Shown: piece after piece, positions 45,852 through 54,207 of the stretch
How positions within the stretch are numbered: the stretch's first letter is position 1
Layout of the letters: every line of letters starts with the position of its first letter
Assembly (NCBI GenBank): GCA_002429385.1
Contig: DIZL01000074.1
Coordinates: forward strand, 1-64,000
Direction: 5' to 3'
From: Prolixibacteraceae bacterium UBA6029
Lineage (GTDB): Bacteria > Bacteroidota > Bacteroidia > Bacteroidales > Prolixibacteraceae
DNA length: 64,000 bases
Notes under the pieces: generated by a model
What the model was told of the DNA's origin: nothing
Seen by the model: only the letters and a program-made list of their open reading frames with translations
The model's database searches: none
Made by a program: the position numbers and the translations under genes

Positions 45852-46334
45852 TTAAAACGAATTGCAAATCCTGATTTCTGAACTGATCACTTCTTCATTC
45901 GCACCAAGTTGTATGGTCCCTTCGAAGAAGCTTTCGCCATCGAGCAGATTGGGCATCAGTTCATGTACCAGTCCTTCCATGTCCAGATTAAAAATATTCA
46001 GTATGTCCACCCATTTCAACCGGCCCGGCAGTTTATTCTCCATGACCCCCGAATATCGCGCCGACTCATACACAAAATAAATCACTGAAGTCTCTGTTTC
46101 CGCCTGAACGGTTTTAACCACACCGCGCAAGGTGGCTGTCGAAACTTCCATGCCGCTGGCTTCACGAATACTGCGGACTGCCGCCTCATTCGTATCTTCC
46201 AGCGCTCCGATGCTGCCTTTTATTCCTGAATGCAATCGTTTCTGCTTACCCTCTCCTGCTATCTGGTGAAGCAGGATATAATCCGTTTCATTATCAAAAA
46301 GAAACGATAAGGTCTGAATGGTTGAGTTGTTCAT
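45852..46334 (-). CDS. Nudix-fold protein with a broken Nudix box
   Basis: About 160 residues from ATG 46334. Layout and length match MutT/8-oxo-dGTP diphosphatase-like Nudix proteins, including the C-terminal LPGRLKWVDI and LLDGESFFEGTI strands. The Nudix box region reads GALEDTNEAAVRSI then REASGMEV; two residues are missing and the catalytic EE pair of REUXEEXG is absent. Hydrolase activity is therefore unlikely, and a binding or regulatory role is possible. The longer frame to 46415 lacks homology-like features. Confidence 0.72.
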   Translation of the reverse strand: MNNSTIQTLSFLFDNETDYILLHQIAGEGKQKRLHSGIKGSIGALEDTNEAAVRSIREASGMEVSTATLRGVVKTVQAETETSVIYFVYESARYSGVMENKLPGRLKWVDILNIFNLDMEGLVHELMPNLLDGESFFEGTIQLGANEEVISSEIRICNSF

Positions 46335-46540
46335 AGTTTCCTGAATAAATGAATTGAGTTGACAATTGAATAAAACCTGTTTTCCGCTCAGGATTAATTG
46401 CCGAACGTATGTCAAAGATATTCATCTGAAGGTAAGAATTTTCATTTGAATACAAACTTTCCTGATCATTCATTCATATCCCGAAGGGTAACGAACAGGT
46501 ATTGCTCTATGAACCCTCTTTGGTTTGTGTATGTTTTGAG

Positions 46541-46585
46541 TAAGGTTTCTGTAAGGTTTCTGTATGTTGACATATAGAAACTTTA
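46541..46585. repeat. Short 11-bp tandem repeat with inverted partner
   Basis: taaggtttctg repeats exactly at 46541-46551 and 46552-46562; a weaker copy precedes it. The segment 46571-46585 is the inverted match of 46552-46566 (13 of 15), with a 4-nt loop. It lies between divergent genes, so a terminator role is unlikely. Confidence 0.7.
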
Positions 46586-46759
46586 TTATATCAAAATTCA
46601 AACCATGCAAATTATAAAAGGCCTTAGGCAGGCATTCATAGGGAGAGGGTTGTGCATTCGGGGAGGATAAGACAAAACTAATTATCTAAAGTTCCTTCAA
46701 ATTAAATGGATTCTCCTGCAAGGATTAATCCGGTTCGATGGTGGCAAATGTTTAATTCG

Positions 46760-46767
46760 TATCTTTG
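46760..46767 (+). promoter_or_regulatory. -7 promoter box for the metallophosphoesterase gene
   Basis: TATCTTTG matches TAnnTTTG. It sits 29 bp before ATG 46796 and inside the longer frame that starts at 46706, which argues for the shorter protein with a signal peptide. Confidence 0.5.
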
Positions 46768-46795
46768 GTTGTTATATTTTAATTGGTACATAAAA

Positions 46796-47707
46796 ATGAA
46801 TTGGATGGATTTGGGAAGGAAATTACTTATAATGATCTGCATGGCTACCATTGGGCTATGTGTATCTCCAAGTCTGGGAGCAAAAGGGGTAAAGGTATCT
46901 GTGGTCCGGTTTGGGATCATGACAGACATTCATTATGCCGATCGTGAAATGGCAAAAGAGCGCTATTACCGGCAGTCGATGGTTAAGATGAAAGAAGCTA
47001 TTGATACGATGAATCGGGAGAAGGTTGATTTTATCGTCGAGCTGGGCGATTTTAAAGATCAGGATCCGGTTCCGACCGAAAAGAAAACGCTGAAGTATCT
47101 GGCCGATATCGAGTCTGTATTCACGAAATTTAAAGGCCCGACCTATCATGTGATGGGTAATCACGATACGGACGGTATCTCGAAGAGCCAGTTTATGAGC
47201 GAAATCCATAATACGGGCATTTCTCCGGAGAAGACGTATTATTCGTTCAATCAAAAAGGGATTCATTTTGTCGTCCTGGATGGCAATTATACCAAAGACG
47301 GCAAGGACTTTGATCATGGTACCTACCAGTGGGAGAGTCCATGGATCGCGGCCAAAGAGATGAAGTGGCTGAAAGAGGATCTGGATGCGGATCAGCTTCC
47401 CACGATCATCTTCGTTCACCAGCTGATCGACGATTCGAAAGAAATGAAGCGGAGTGTGCAGAATGCAGCGGCTGTCCGAAAGATACTGGAACATTCGGGA
47501 AAGGTACTGGCTGTTTTCGAGGGACATATTAATGCAGAAAAATACGATATAATCAACAAGATTCATTATTATTCACTAATTTCAATGGTTGAAGGCAGCG
47601 GACCTGAGAACAACAGTTATGTGATTGTGGACGTGCATAAAAAGGGTGGGATGAAGGTTCACGGATTCCGCAGGGCGTCGAATGCGAAATTGGGGATTCA
47701 AGAATAA
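46796..47707 (+). CDS. Secreted calcineurin-like metallophosphoesterase
   Basis: About 303 residues from ATG 46796, with a signal peptide (GRKLLIMICMATIGLCVSPSLGA). Dimetal motifs in order: TDIHYAD (D-x-H), ELGDFKD (GD), MGNHD (GNHD/E), FVHQ, and EGHIN in place of GHxH. The last motif has Asn instead of His, so metal site geometry may differ. A periplasmic phosphodiesterase or phosphatase is likely; the substrate is unknown. The next gene (sirtuin) begins 6 bp downstream. Confidence 0.85.
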   Translation: MNWMDLGRKLLIMICMATIGLCVSPSLGAKGVKVSVVRFGIMTDIHYADREMAKERYYRQSMVKMKEAIDTMNREKVDFIVELGDFKDQDPVPTEKKTLKYLADIESVFTKFKGPTYHVMGNHDTDGISKSQFMSEIHNTGISPEKTYYSFNQKGIHFVVLDGNYTKDGKDFDHGTYQWESPWIAAKEMKWLKEDLDADQLPTIIFVHQLIDDSKEMKRSVQNAAAVRKILEHSGKVLAVFEGHINAEKYDIINKIHYYSLISMVEGSGPENNSYVIVDVHKKGGMKVHGFRRASNAKLGIQE

Positions 47708-47713
47708 AATACA

Positions 47714-48403
47714 ATGAAGAAGAAGCTGGTTATTCTATCAGGAGCGGGCATGAGCCAGGAGAGCGGAATACGCACTTTCAGGGATATGGACGGATTGTGG
47801 GAAGAATATGATGTTAACGATGTGGCAACACCTGAAGCCTGGGAGCGGAACCCTGAACTGGTCATGAAGTTTTACAACGACCGCCGCAAACAATTGTACG
47901 AAGCAGAACCCAATGCCGGTCATAGGGGATTGGTTGATCTGGAAAAGGATTTCGAAGTTCAGATTATCACACAGAATATTGACGACCTGCACGAAAGGGC
48001 CGGCAGCAAAAAGGTTCTGCATTTACATGGGGAACTGAAAAAGGCGCGTAGCTCGGTTGATGAGTCACTGATTTACGACATTGATGGCTGGGAACTGAAA
48101 TTTGGGGAGCTTTGTGCCAAAGGGAGCCAGTTACGTCCGTACATTGTCTGGTTTGGCGAGGCGGTTCCGAATATGGATCTGGCCATTCCAATGGTTGAAA
48201 GCGCCGATCTGCTGGTAGTCATCGGGACTTCACTGAATGTATACCCGGCTGCGGGACTACTAAATTACGCCAAACGGGGAACTCCCATTTATGTCATTGA
48301 TCCTGAACGCCCAACGGTCTTTATCCGCAATGTATTGTATATTGTGGAGAAAGCGGGTAAGGGGGTTGAAATTCTGAAAGAAAAACTAAAAGAACAACTA
48401 TGA
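47714..48403 (+). CDS. Sirtuin NAD-dependent protein deacylase (CobB-like)
   Basis: 229 residues. Motifs: GAGMSQESGIRTFR (NAD binding), TQNIDDLHERAG, catalytic His105 in LHGEL. Tyr54 and Arg57 (FYNDRR) match the YxxR pair that in CobB and human SIRT5 recognises succinyl- or malonyl-lysine, so a desuccinylase/demalonylase activity is expected. The zinc Cys tetrad is lost: only one Cys (ELCAKG) remains. Loss of zinc ligands has been noted in some Bacteroidota sirtuins. It overlaps the following PorT-like gene by 4 bp. Confidence 0.92.
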   Translation: MKKKLVILSGAGMSQESGIRTFRDMDGLWEEYDVNDVATPEAWERNPELVMKFYNDRRKQLYEAEPNAGHRGLVDLEKDFEVQIITQNIDDLHERAGSKKVLHLHGELKKARSSVDESLIYDIDGWELKFGELCAKGSQLRPYIVWFGEAVPNMDLAIPMVESADLLVVIGTSLNVYPAAGLLNYAKRGTPIYVIDPERPTVFIRNVLYIVEKAGKGVEILKEKLKEQL

Positions 48404-49017
48404 AACACATTTATCTGATCCTGTTTTTGCTGACCGTTACGAGTGTATTCTCCTATGCCCAGCGTTTTGAAGGCGGAGTGCTTGGCGGATTGAATGCCTC
48501 TCAGGTGGATGGGGATACATACAGCGGATATAAGAAGCCCGGAGTCGTTATCGGCGGGTATGTTCAAACCAATTTGTCGCAAACGGTCTTTGTGGCAATG
48601 GAACTCAAATTCGCACAGAAAGGCAGCCGTCATGTGGATTCCTTAGCTGTTGACGGAAGAAAGAAATACATCATGCGTCTGAACTATGCAGAAATGCCCG
48701 TCTATCTTGGGTTCAGAACCAATGATAAAATATCCCTGCTGGTTGGTCTCTCACCGGGTTACCTGATTAGCGGCACTGAATACGATGATTACGGGAAATT
48801 CGTCGCTCAGGATCAGCATCCTTTTAATGCAATCGATTTAGAGGCGATGCTGGGATTCAGGTTTCAGATCACCAAGCGCATATTTATTGATTTACGGGGA
48901 GCCTATTCCATAACCCCCATTCGTAGAAGAATACCCGATATTACATTGTATTACTGGAGATCCAATCAGTTCAATAATTTACTTAATACGACTGTACTGT
49001 ACAGGCTGGATTTCTAA
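48400..49017 (+). CDS. PorT-like outer-membrane beta-barrel protein
   Basis: 205 residues with a signal peptide (FLLTVTSVFSYAQ). Eight or so amphipathic strands follow, starting FEGGVLGGLNASQVDGD, the typical start of the PorT/OMP_b-brl_2 family, and ending in Phe. It is translationally coupled to the sirtuin gene by a 4-bp overlap, an odd pairing for a cytosolic enzyme and an envelope protein. Function unknown. Confidence 0.85.
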   Translation: MKHIYLILFLLTVTSVFSYAQRFEGGVLGGLNASQVDGDTYSGYKKPGVVIGGYVQTNLSQTVFVAMELKFAQKGSRHVDSLAVDGRKKYIMRLNYAEMPVYLGFRTNDKISLLVGLSPGYLISGTEYDDYGKFVAQDQHPFNAIDLEAMLGFRFQITKRIFIDLRGAYSITPIRRRIPDITLYYWRSNQFNNLLNTTVLYRLDF

Positions 49018-49052
49018 GATAATCAGGGAAGAGGAAAGAGGAAGCGCCTCGG

Positions 49053-49085
49053 AGCGTCATCCTGAACTTGTTTCAGGATCCCCCC
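49053..49085. repeat. REP-like element, short copy
   Basis: agcgtcatcctgaac followed by ttgtttcaggatc forms a 6-bp hairpin cctgaa / ttcagg and matches the left end of the element at 23764-23900. This copy lacks the long right half. Confidence 0.75.
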
Positions 49086-49148
49086 AAGGTATGCCCAGCC
49101 CTCTATCTTCGGACAAAAAAGCTTATATGTGTTTAGTTTGAAATTTAT

Positions 49149-49156
49149 TATCTTTG
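49149..49156 (+). promoter_or_regulatory. -7 promoter box abutting the orphan antitoxin-like gene
   Basis: TATCTTTG matches TAnnTTTG and ends 3 bp before ATG 49160, so the message would be leaderless or nearly so. Compare dnaG (45764-45771). Confidence 0.4.
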
Positions 49157-49159
49157 TAA

Positions 49160-49345
49160 ATGGGATCTAAATTTATAAAAGAAATAACCGTCAATAAGGG
49201 AAAGTCCATACAAAATAAAGGCATAGAGGAGGCTCCGATTGAATGGGCAGAGATGAGTCCTTCCATTGATGACTTTACCGGTATCTGGGATGACCGGACT
49301 ATTACGCTCAATGATATCCGAAACAAAGGATGGAAAAGGGAATAG
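49160..49345 (+). CDS. Small antitoxin-like protein without a partner toxin
   Basis: 61 residues. The C-terminal pattern DFTGIWDDRTITLNDIR-x-K-x-WKR matches the tail of short Bacteroidota antitoxins that pair with PIN-domain (VapC) toxins. The N-terminus is short and basic. The following DNA holds no PIN gene: a lipoprotein gene starts 120 bp later. It looks like an orphan or remnant. A real gene is supported by a -7 box directly before the ATG. Confidence 0.6.
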   Translation: MGSKFIKEITVNKGKSIQNKGIEEAPIEWAEMSPSIDDFTGIWDDRTITLNDIRNKGWKRE

Positions 49346-49464
49346 GAAGACTTGGTGAAACTTTGTGATTTGGAGCCTTGGTGGCAATTTTAGGAGAAAG
49401 GAAATCAATCCCTTAGATTTAGAATTATGCTTACGAAGATGAATGTTTAACTATACCTAAACCA

Positions 49465-50814
49465 ATGACAACCAAGCTGATTACAACCTTCTTGCTGCTT
49501 AGTACACTCTTAACGTCATGTTCTGTTCAGGAGAAGAAGACGGAGGTAAGTGATGAAATGATACGCGCGGAATTGTCTGAAACACTGAACAAAGGAATCC
49601 TTGATATTTGGTATCCACGCACGATTGACAGTATTTACGGAGGTTTCCTGAGCGATTTCGATTACAAGTGGGAGATGAAAGGCCAGCAGAATAAGATGAT
49701 CGTTACTCAGGCGCGGCATGTATGGACCTGTTCAACGGTCGCTGAGTTTTATCCTGAGAAGAAAGCTTATTACCTTAAGATTGCCGGTCACGGGGTACGA
49801 TTCCTGAAAGATAAGATGTGGGATAAGAAACTGGGGGGTTTCTACAAACTGGTCGACCGGGAAGGAAATCCAATTGTGATGGGCAAAGACCAGCGGATCA
49901 TGAAAGATGCTTACGGAAATGCCTTTGCCATCTATGGCTTGTCAGCCTATGTGCGTCAGACAAATGATACTTCAGCCCTCAACCTGGCTAAGAAAACATT
50001 CTACTGGCTCGATAAACACAGCTATGATCCTCAGTATGGAGGCTATTTCCAGTTTCTGGAAGCGGACGGTACACCACTGAAAAATGGCTTTAAAGGAGCA
50101 CCTGCCAAAGAGCAGAACAGCTCTATCCATTTGCTCGAGGCCTTGGGTGAATTGTATAAGGTATGGCCCGATCCGCTGGTGAAGGAGCGTTTGCTGATGA
50201 TGCTGGGATTGATCCGCGACAAGATTACAACCTCCAAAGGCTATCTGCAGCTTTCCCTGAATCAGGATTGGTCACCCCTATCCTTTCGGGATTCCACAGA
50301 AGCAGTCAGGAAGAAACGATGGGTCCTGGATAATATTTCATACGGGCATGATGTCGAGACGGCTTACCTGATGCTCGAAGCTTCAGAAATAGCAGGTTTG
50401 AAAAACGATACACTGACCCTGCGTAAGGCAAAGAAGATGGTAGACCATGCAATAGACACCGGGTGGGACAAATCGGTCGGGGGATTTTACGAAGCGGGTT
50501 ATTATTTCAAGGGGCAGGACACGGTAACCATCATTAAAGATACCAAGAACTGGTGGGCTCAGGCCGAAGGACTGAACACGTTCCTGATGATGTCGGAGCT
50601 TTTCCCCAATGACAAGCATCATTACAAGTCGCTTTTCCGAAAGGAATGGGAATATATCGACACCTACCTGATTGATCATGAGCACGGTGACTGGTATCCG
50701 AACGGCATCGATAAAGAGCCCGGAGAAAAGTGGGCCATGAAGGCTCAGATCTGGAAGTGCAATTATCATACTTCGCGTTCGATGATGAATTGCCTGAAAC
50801 GCCTGAGACACTGA
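49465..50814 (+). CDS. AGE family epimerase lipoprotein
   Basis: 449 residues. The lipobox is LLTSC (Cys about 19), so the enzyme is membrane-anchored outside the cytoplasm. The rest is an (alpha/alpha)6 barrel of the N-acylglucosamine/cellobiose 2-epimerase family, with ARHVWTCS near the start, GHDVETAYLM (catalytic His candidate), NWWAQAEGL, and WKCNYHTSR with the second His. Sugar-2-epimerase activity at the cell surface is likely, and the substrate is unknown. Cellobiose 2-epimerases are usually cytosolic, so the anchor is notable. Confidence 0.87.
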   Translation: MTTKLITTFLLLSTLLTSCSVQEKKTEVSDEMIRAELSETLNKGILDIWYPRTIDSIYGGFLSDFDYKWEMKGQQNKMIVTQARHVWTCSTVAEFYPEKKAYYLKIAGHGVRFLKDKMWDKKLGGFYKLVDREGNPIVMGKDQRIMKDAYGNAFAIYGLSAYVRQTNDTSALNLAKKTFYWLDKHSYDPQYGGYFQFLEADGTPLKNGFKGAPAKEQNSSIHLLEALGELYKVWPDPLVKERLLMMLGLIRDKITTSKGYLQLSLNQDWSPLSFRDSTEAVRKKRWVLDNISYGHDVETAYLMLEASEIAGLKNDTLTLRKAKKMVDHAIDTGWDKSVGGFYEAGYYFKGQDTVTIIKDTKNWWAQAEGLNTFLMMSELFPNDKHHYKSLFRKEWEYIDTYLIDHEHGDWYPNGIDKEPGEKWAMKAQIWKCNYHTSRSMMNCLKRLRH

Positions 50815-50883
50815 TTTCGTAAAAGAAATATTGCTTTTATTGAACAATAGGCTTATCTTTCGGCCTCTTAACTTACTAATTGA

Positions 50884-51198
50884 ATGAAACGTTCGTCAAC
50901 AATAATCCTTGGGGCTGTATTGCTTGCAGCCATCAGCTCCTGTTCAGATCAGCCTAAGGAAAAGGATGAGTGGATCACCGGGGCCGATCACAACGGCAGA
51001 ACACGTGATACCCTGATCAATAATCAGCAGTACCGGCATTACGGAATGGGATGGTTTCTCATTACCAATGGAGTGATAAATCCGGGAAGATATCAGCCCT
51101 CAACACTAGGCGAGATTCGCTCACCGGGGCATGTTCCTGCTCACATTCGCACGGGAGGTTTTGGCTCAACCGGACGAGGCTCATCAGCATCTGAATAA
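50884..51198 (+). CDS. Small lipoprotein upstream of an ATP-grasp ligase (YgiB-like role)
   Basis: 104 residues. The lipobox is AAISSC (Cys about 20). The mature part is Gly/Ser/Arg-rich and ends TGGFGSTGRGSSASE. It lies 5 bp before the glutathionylspermidine-synthase-like gene. In Escherichia coli the ygiB-ygiC pair has the same order: a small lipoprotein ending in a Gly/Ser-rich stretch, then an ATP-grasp protein. Similarity to YgiB (DUF1190) is suggested by context and composition, not by alignment. Confidence 0.72.
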   Translation: MKRSSTIILGAVLLAAISSCSDQPKEKDEWITGADHNGRTRDTLINNQQYRHYGMGWFLITNGVINPGRYQPSTLGEIRSPGHVPAHIRTGGFGSTGRGSSASE

Positions 51199-51203
51199 AC
51201 CCT

Positions 51204-52331
51204 ATGAAACGAATCGAAATCACACCCCGTCAGGGATGGCAAAATACAATCGAACAGCAAGGTTTTCTTTTCAACGAAGGGGGCAATTACTGGAAGGAAA
51301 ATGCGGCCTATTCATTTACTGAAGCTGAAATACTGGCTATCGAGAAGGCGACATCCGAGATATTCGCTATGTGCTGCGAGGCGGTTGAGTATGTGATCAA
51401 GCGTGAATGGTACGACAAGTTCTTTATTGACCGTAAATTTGGAGAACTGATCCGCTGGTCGTGGTACGAAGACCAGCCTTCACTATATGGCAGGATGGAT
51501 TTGTCATACAACAACGGCTCCATCAAGCTGCTTGAGTTTAATGCCGATACCCCCACTTCGTTGCTGGAGTCATCGGTCATTCAGTGGTACTGGCTCAAGG
51601 ACGTCAAACCTAATTCCGATCAGTTTAATTCGATCCACGAAAGGCTGATCGCCCATTACAAGGTGATACGGGGATGGATGAAATCAAACCGTATGCACTT
51701 CTGTTGTTCAGAAGAGAGCCTGGAAGACCTGATGACGGTGAAATATATGGAAGATGCGGCACAGCAGGCTGGTTTGGATACACGCTTCCTGTATATGAGT
51801 CAATTGGGATTCGATACCCAAAAGCAAAACTTTACAGATGATCTGTTCGAGGAAATTGAGACCATCTTTAAGCTGTATCCTTACGAATGGATGATGGCTG
51901 AAGAATTTGGGCCTGAGCTGATCACTACCCGTGAGCAATGCTGGTGGATAGAACCTGCCTGGAAAACCCTGCTCTCGAACAAGATGATTCTTACCGTGCT
52001 GCATGAGCTGTTTCCACGCTCGCCTTACATTCTGCCCTGCACAACGTCCCGTCCATTGTTGGGAGACTATGTAGAAAAGCCCATCTACTCAAGGGAAGGC
52101 TCCAATGTGGATATCTGGGTCAATGGACGGTCGGTTGAGAAATCGGATGGAGAATATGGCAGCGAAGGATATGTGTACCAGCAATATGCCCCTTTGCCTG
52201 ATTTTGGGGGTAATCATCCCGTCATCGGCAGCTGGTTAATAGGTGGAGAACCTGCAGGAATGGGTATCCGCGAATCGGACGGACTCATTACAAACAATAT
52301 GAGCAGGTTTGTGCCCCATTATTTTGAATAG
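51204..52331 (+). CDS. Glutathionylspermidine synthase-like ATP-grasp protein (YgiC family)
   Basis: 375 residues of the C-terminal, ATP-grasp domain of glutathionylspermidine synthase without the amidase domain: YGRMDLSY, KLLEFNADTPTSLLESS, and KPIYSREGSNV with the P-loop-like Gly-rich stretch and the metal site LPDFGGNHPVIGSW. Such stand-alone proteins (YgiC, YjfC) have no confirmed substrate. The gene pairs with the small lipoprotein upstream. A polyamine link to the deoxyhypusine-synthase family gene at 41 kb is speculative. Confidence 0.9.
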   Translation: MKRIEITPRQGWQNTIEQQGFLFNEGGNYWKENAAYSFTEAEILAIEKATSEIFAMCCEAVEYVIKREWYDKFFIDRKFGELIRWSWYEDQPSLYGRMDLSYNNGSIKLLEFNADTPTSLLESSVIQWYWLKDVKPNSDQFNSIHERLIAHYKVIRGWMKSNRMHFCCSEESLEDLMTVKYMEDAAQQAGLDTRFLYMSQLGFDTQKQNFTDDLFEEIETIFKLYPYEWMMAEEFGPELITTREQCWWIEPAWKTLLSNKMILTVLHELFPRSPYILPCTTSRPLLGDYVEKPIYSREGSNVDIWVNGRSVEKSDGEYGSEGYVYQQYAPLPDFGGNHPVIGSWLIGGEPAGMGIRESDGLITNNMSRFVPHYFE

Positions 52332-52337
52332 CATACT

Positions 52338-52372
52338 AATCCCGACTTCTTTCTTTTCTGGAGGAAGCCGGG
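52338..52372. terminator. Possible bidirectional terminator hairpin
   Basis: aatcccgacttc and gaagccgggat form an imperfect stem with a T-rich loop between the stop codons of the convergent ATP-grasp and AraC genes. There is no clear T-tract. Confidence 0.4.
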
Positions 52373-52383
52373 ATCTGTATTCT

Positions 52384-53265
52384 TTACACCACAGGAATCA
52401 TAATTTCGGTTAACAGTTCTTCAGGCAGGGCGGTTTCAAACGAATTGAGATATCTTTGGAGGCAGTACTGGTTTCTCAATTTAACCTTACTTTCATACAG
52501 CCATTGCCCGTAAATGTAATGGTAAGAATTCTTCAATTCTTCATAAGGTCCCCGATGGGTGAAGATGACATAGTTTCCTTCAGGGATTTCCAATACTTTG
52601 ATCTGTTCCTCGGGGTCCTCGGGAACTGATTCCTTACCGATAGTAATACAGGCGTTGTACCTGAGGTTTTCTGTTTCGGTCAAGCTGGGATTGTCCAGGC
52701 CAATACCGATGTATTCGTTATCGGGACCAAAGAGGTGGTGTTTCAGGGCATACGCACTGACCTGCGGCCAGGCTTTTTGATAACTCTCAAGGTATGCTCC
52801 CTGCCCCTGTGCATAAATCATGCGCTTCGCTTTTATTGTTTTGATTTTAGGTGATGACTCTATTAAATATTTCATTGGATTATTATTAATTAAAACGTTT
52901 TCAGTCATCAGCAGGACAGTCCGGTGCTGCCTGTATTCGACGGGAGAAATAACAAAACGCTTTTTAAACGCCTTGCTGAAAGAAGACAGATTTTCGTAAC
53001 CCACACGAAGGGCAATATCGGTTACAGGTTCACTGCCGTGGCGGAGCAACTGTGAGGCATATTCAAGCCTGGTGCGGGTGACATAGCTTCCCAGCGACTC
53101 GTTCAGCCAGGCCCGCATGATGCGGTGAAAATGAAACGGCGAATAACAACCCAGGCTGGCCAGCTGATTGATGTCCAGGTTCTCGTCCAGGTGTGAATCG
53201 ATATACTGAATCACTTTGTTGATACCCGTGAGGTAGTGCTTCTCTGTTTTTGGTCTTACATTCAT
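52384..53265 (-). CDS. AraC family regulator with GyrI-like effector domain
   Basis: About 293 residues from ATG 53265. The N-terminal AraC helix-turn-helix pair (about 15-112) contains LDINQLASLGCYSPFHFHRIM and the second helix block VGYENLSSFSKAFKKRF. The C-terminal GyrI-like (SOUL/BmrR-type) effector-binding domain (about 135-293) contains VIFTHRGPYEELKN and the C-terminal acidic/hydrophobic strand. Such proteins bind small ligands and regulate efflux or detoxification genes. The target is unknown. Confidence 0.92.
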   Translation of the reverse strand: MNVRPKTEKHYLTGINKVIQYIDSHLDENLDINQLASLGCYSPFHFHRIMRAWLNESLGSYVTRTRLEYASQLLRHGSEPVTDIALRVGYENLSSFSKAFKKRFVISPVEYRQHRTVLLMTENVLINNNPMKYLIESSPKIKTIKAKRMIYAQGQGAYLESYQKAWPQVSAYALKHHLFGPDNEYIGIGLDNPSLTETENLRYNACITIGKESVPEDPEEQIKVLEIPEGNYVIFTHRGPYEELKNSYHYIYGQWLYESKVKLRNQYCLQRYLNSFETALPEELLTEIMIPVV

Positions 53266-53370
53266 CTTTTGCAAAAGAATAATTACGACTCAAAGGTAAT
53301 CCCTTGATTTGGAATCCTTGTTTTCCAATCTTGCGAAAATGATGTGGAATGAAATATACTCCTGATTGGG

Positions 53371-54060
53371 CTAAGCTTTCGCTAAAGTCGCAATACTGAT
53401 GCGGGCACTGGATTTTGATTGTATGGCCTGGGCACAGGCTTCAAGAGTCGAACCTGTGGTTACCACATCGTCGACAAGTAAAATATGCATCCCGTTAAAG
53501 GCCTCAGGGTTGGTGAGTTCGAAGATGCCTTCCACGTTTTGCCAGCGCTCGAAGCGTGTCTTTTTGGTTTGTGTTTCAGTGAAGATTGACCGCTTCAGAT
53601 TATCTGCTGATATGGGTTTGTTCAGCAATTGTGCAATTCCCGATGCAATCCACCAGCTTTGATTGTAGCCCCGTTTCCTTTCTTTCTTTGGATGCAGGGG
53701 AACCGGGCAGATCAGGTCAACGGAAGAGAACTCGGGGGATTTGAGTAGGTCTATTCCAAACTGTTTCCCCATTTCCTCGCCAAGTTCCTTCATTCCTTTG
53801 TATTTCAGGTCATGTACTAAATTCTGGTATTTGCTGCCTTTACTGAAATAGAAAAAGGAGGTCGCCTGTTCGATTTGTACCCGGCCATAAAACAACTGGG
53901 CAACTGGATTTTCCTCTGTCAGGTGAAAGTTGGTTCGGGGAATATGGTGAAGGCAATGCAGGCAGATCCATCTCTCCTGTTCGATGAGCTTATCGCCACA
54001 GACTGCGCAGAGCCTGGGGAAAAGGAGTTCAGTGAGATAGAAAAGAAGACGTGACTTCAT
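53371..54060 (-). CDS. ComF family phosphoribosyltransferase-like protein
   Basis: About 229 residues. The N-terminus carries CAVCGDKL...CLHCLHHI, a zinc-binding Cys set, and the C-terminus the PRTase motif ILLVDDVVTTGSTL (about 192-206). VPLHPKKERKRGYNQS is the conserved ComF block. Homologues take part in DNA uptake/transformation in other bacteria. Competence in this organism is not shown, since no pilus genes are here. ATG 54060 is used rather than the in-frame ATG 54069. Confidence 0.92.
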   Translation of the reverse strand: MKSRLLFYLTELLFPRLCAVCGDKLIEQERWICLHCLHHIPRTNFHLTEENPVAQLFYGRVQIEQATSFFYFSKGSKYQNLVHDLKYKGMKELGEEMGKQFGIDLLKSPEFSSVDLICPVPLHPKKERKRGYNQSWWIASGIAQLLNKPISADNLKRSIFTETQTKKTRFERWQNVEGIFELTNPEAFNGMHILLVDDVVTTGSTLEACAQAIQSKSSARISIATLAKA

Positions 54061-54207
54061 GGTACCCAATCAATGGATTTATTTCCTGCAAGATTGATGA
54101 ATAGAAAGTTACTAAAAATATCTGAATTATAGCTTTCGTTTCTCAACTATCTATGAAGGAAAATGCGAGACGGACATAATTATTGCTTCGACAGTCCTAT
54201 GTTTATT

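Larger units (their letters stand above)
46335..46795. other. Divergent intergenic region with an 11-bp tandem/hairpin repeat
   Basis: 461 bp between the Nudix-like gene and the phosphoesterase gene. It contains the repeat at 46541-46585 and, near the end, a TATCTTTG box. The frame open from 46706 is not supported as coding before ATG 46796. Confidence 0.55.

Noticed and set aside
46856..47566. Long minus-strand frame opposite the phosphoesterase gene
   Set aside because: Antisense shadow of a gene with clear catalytic motifs.
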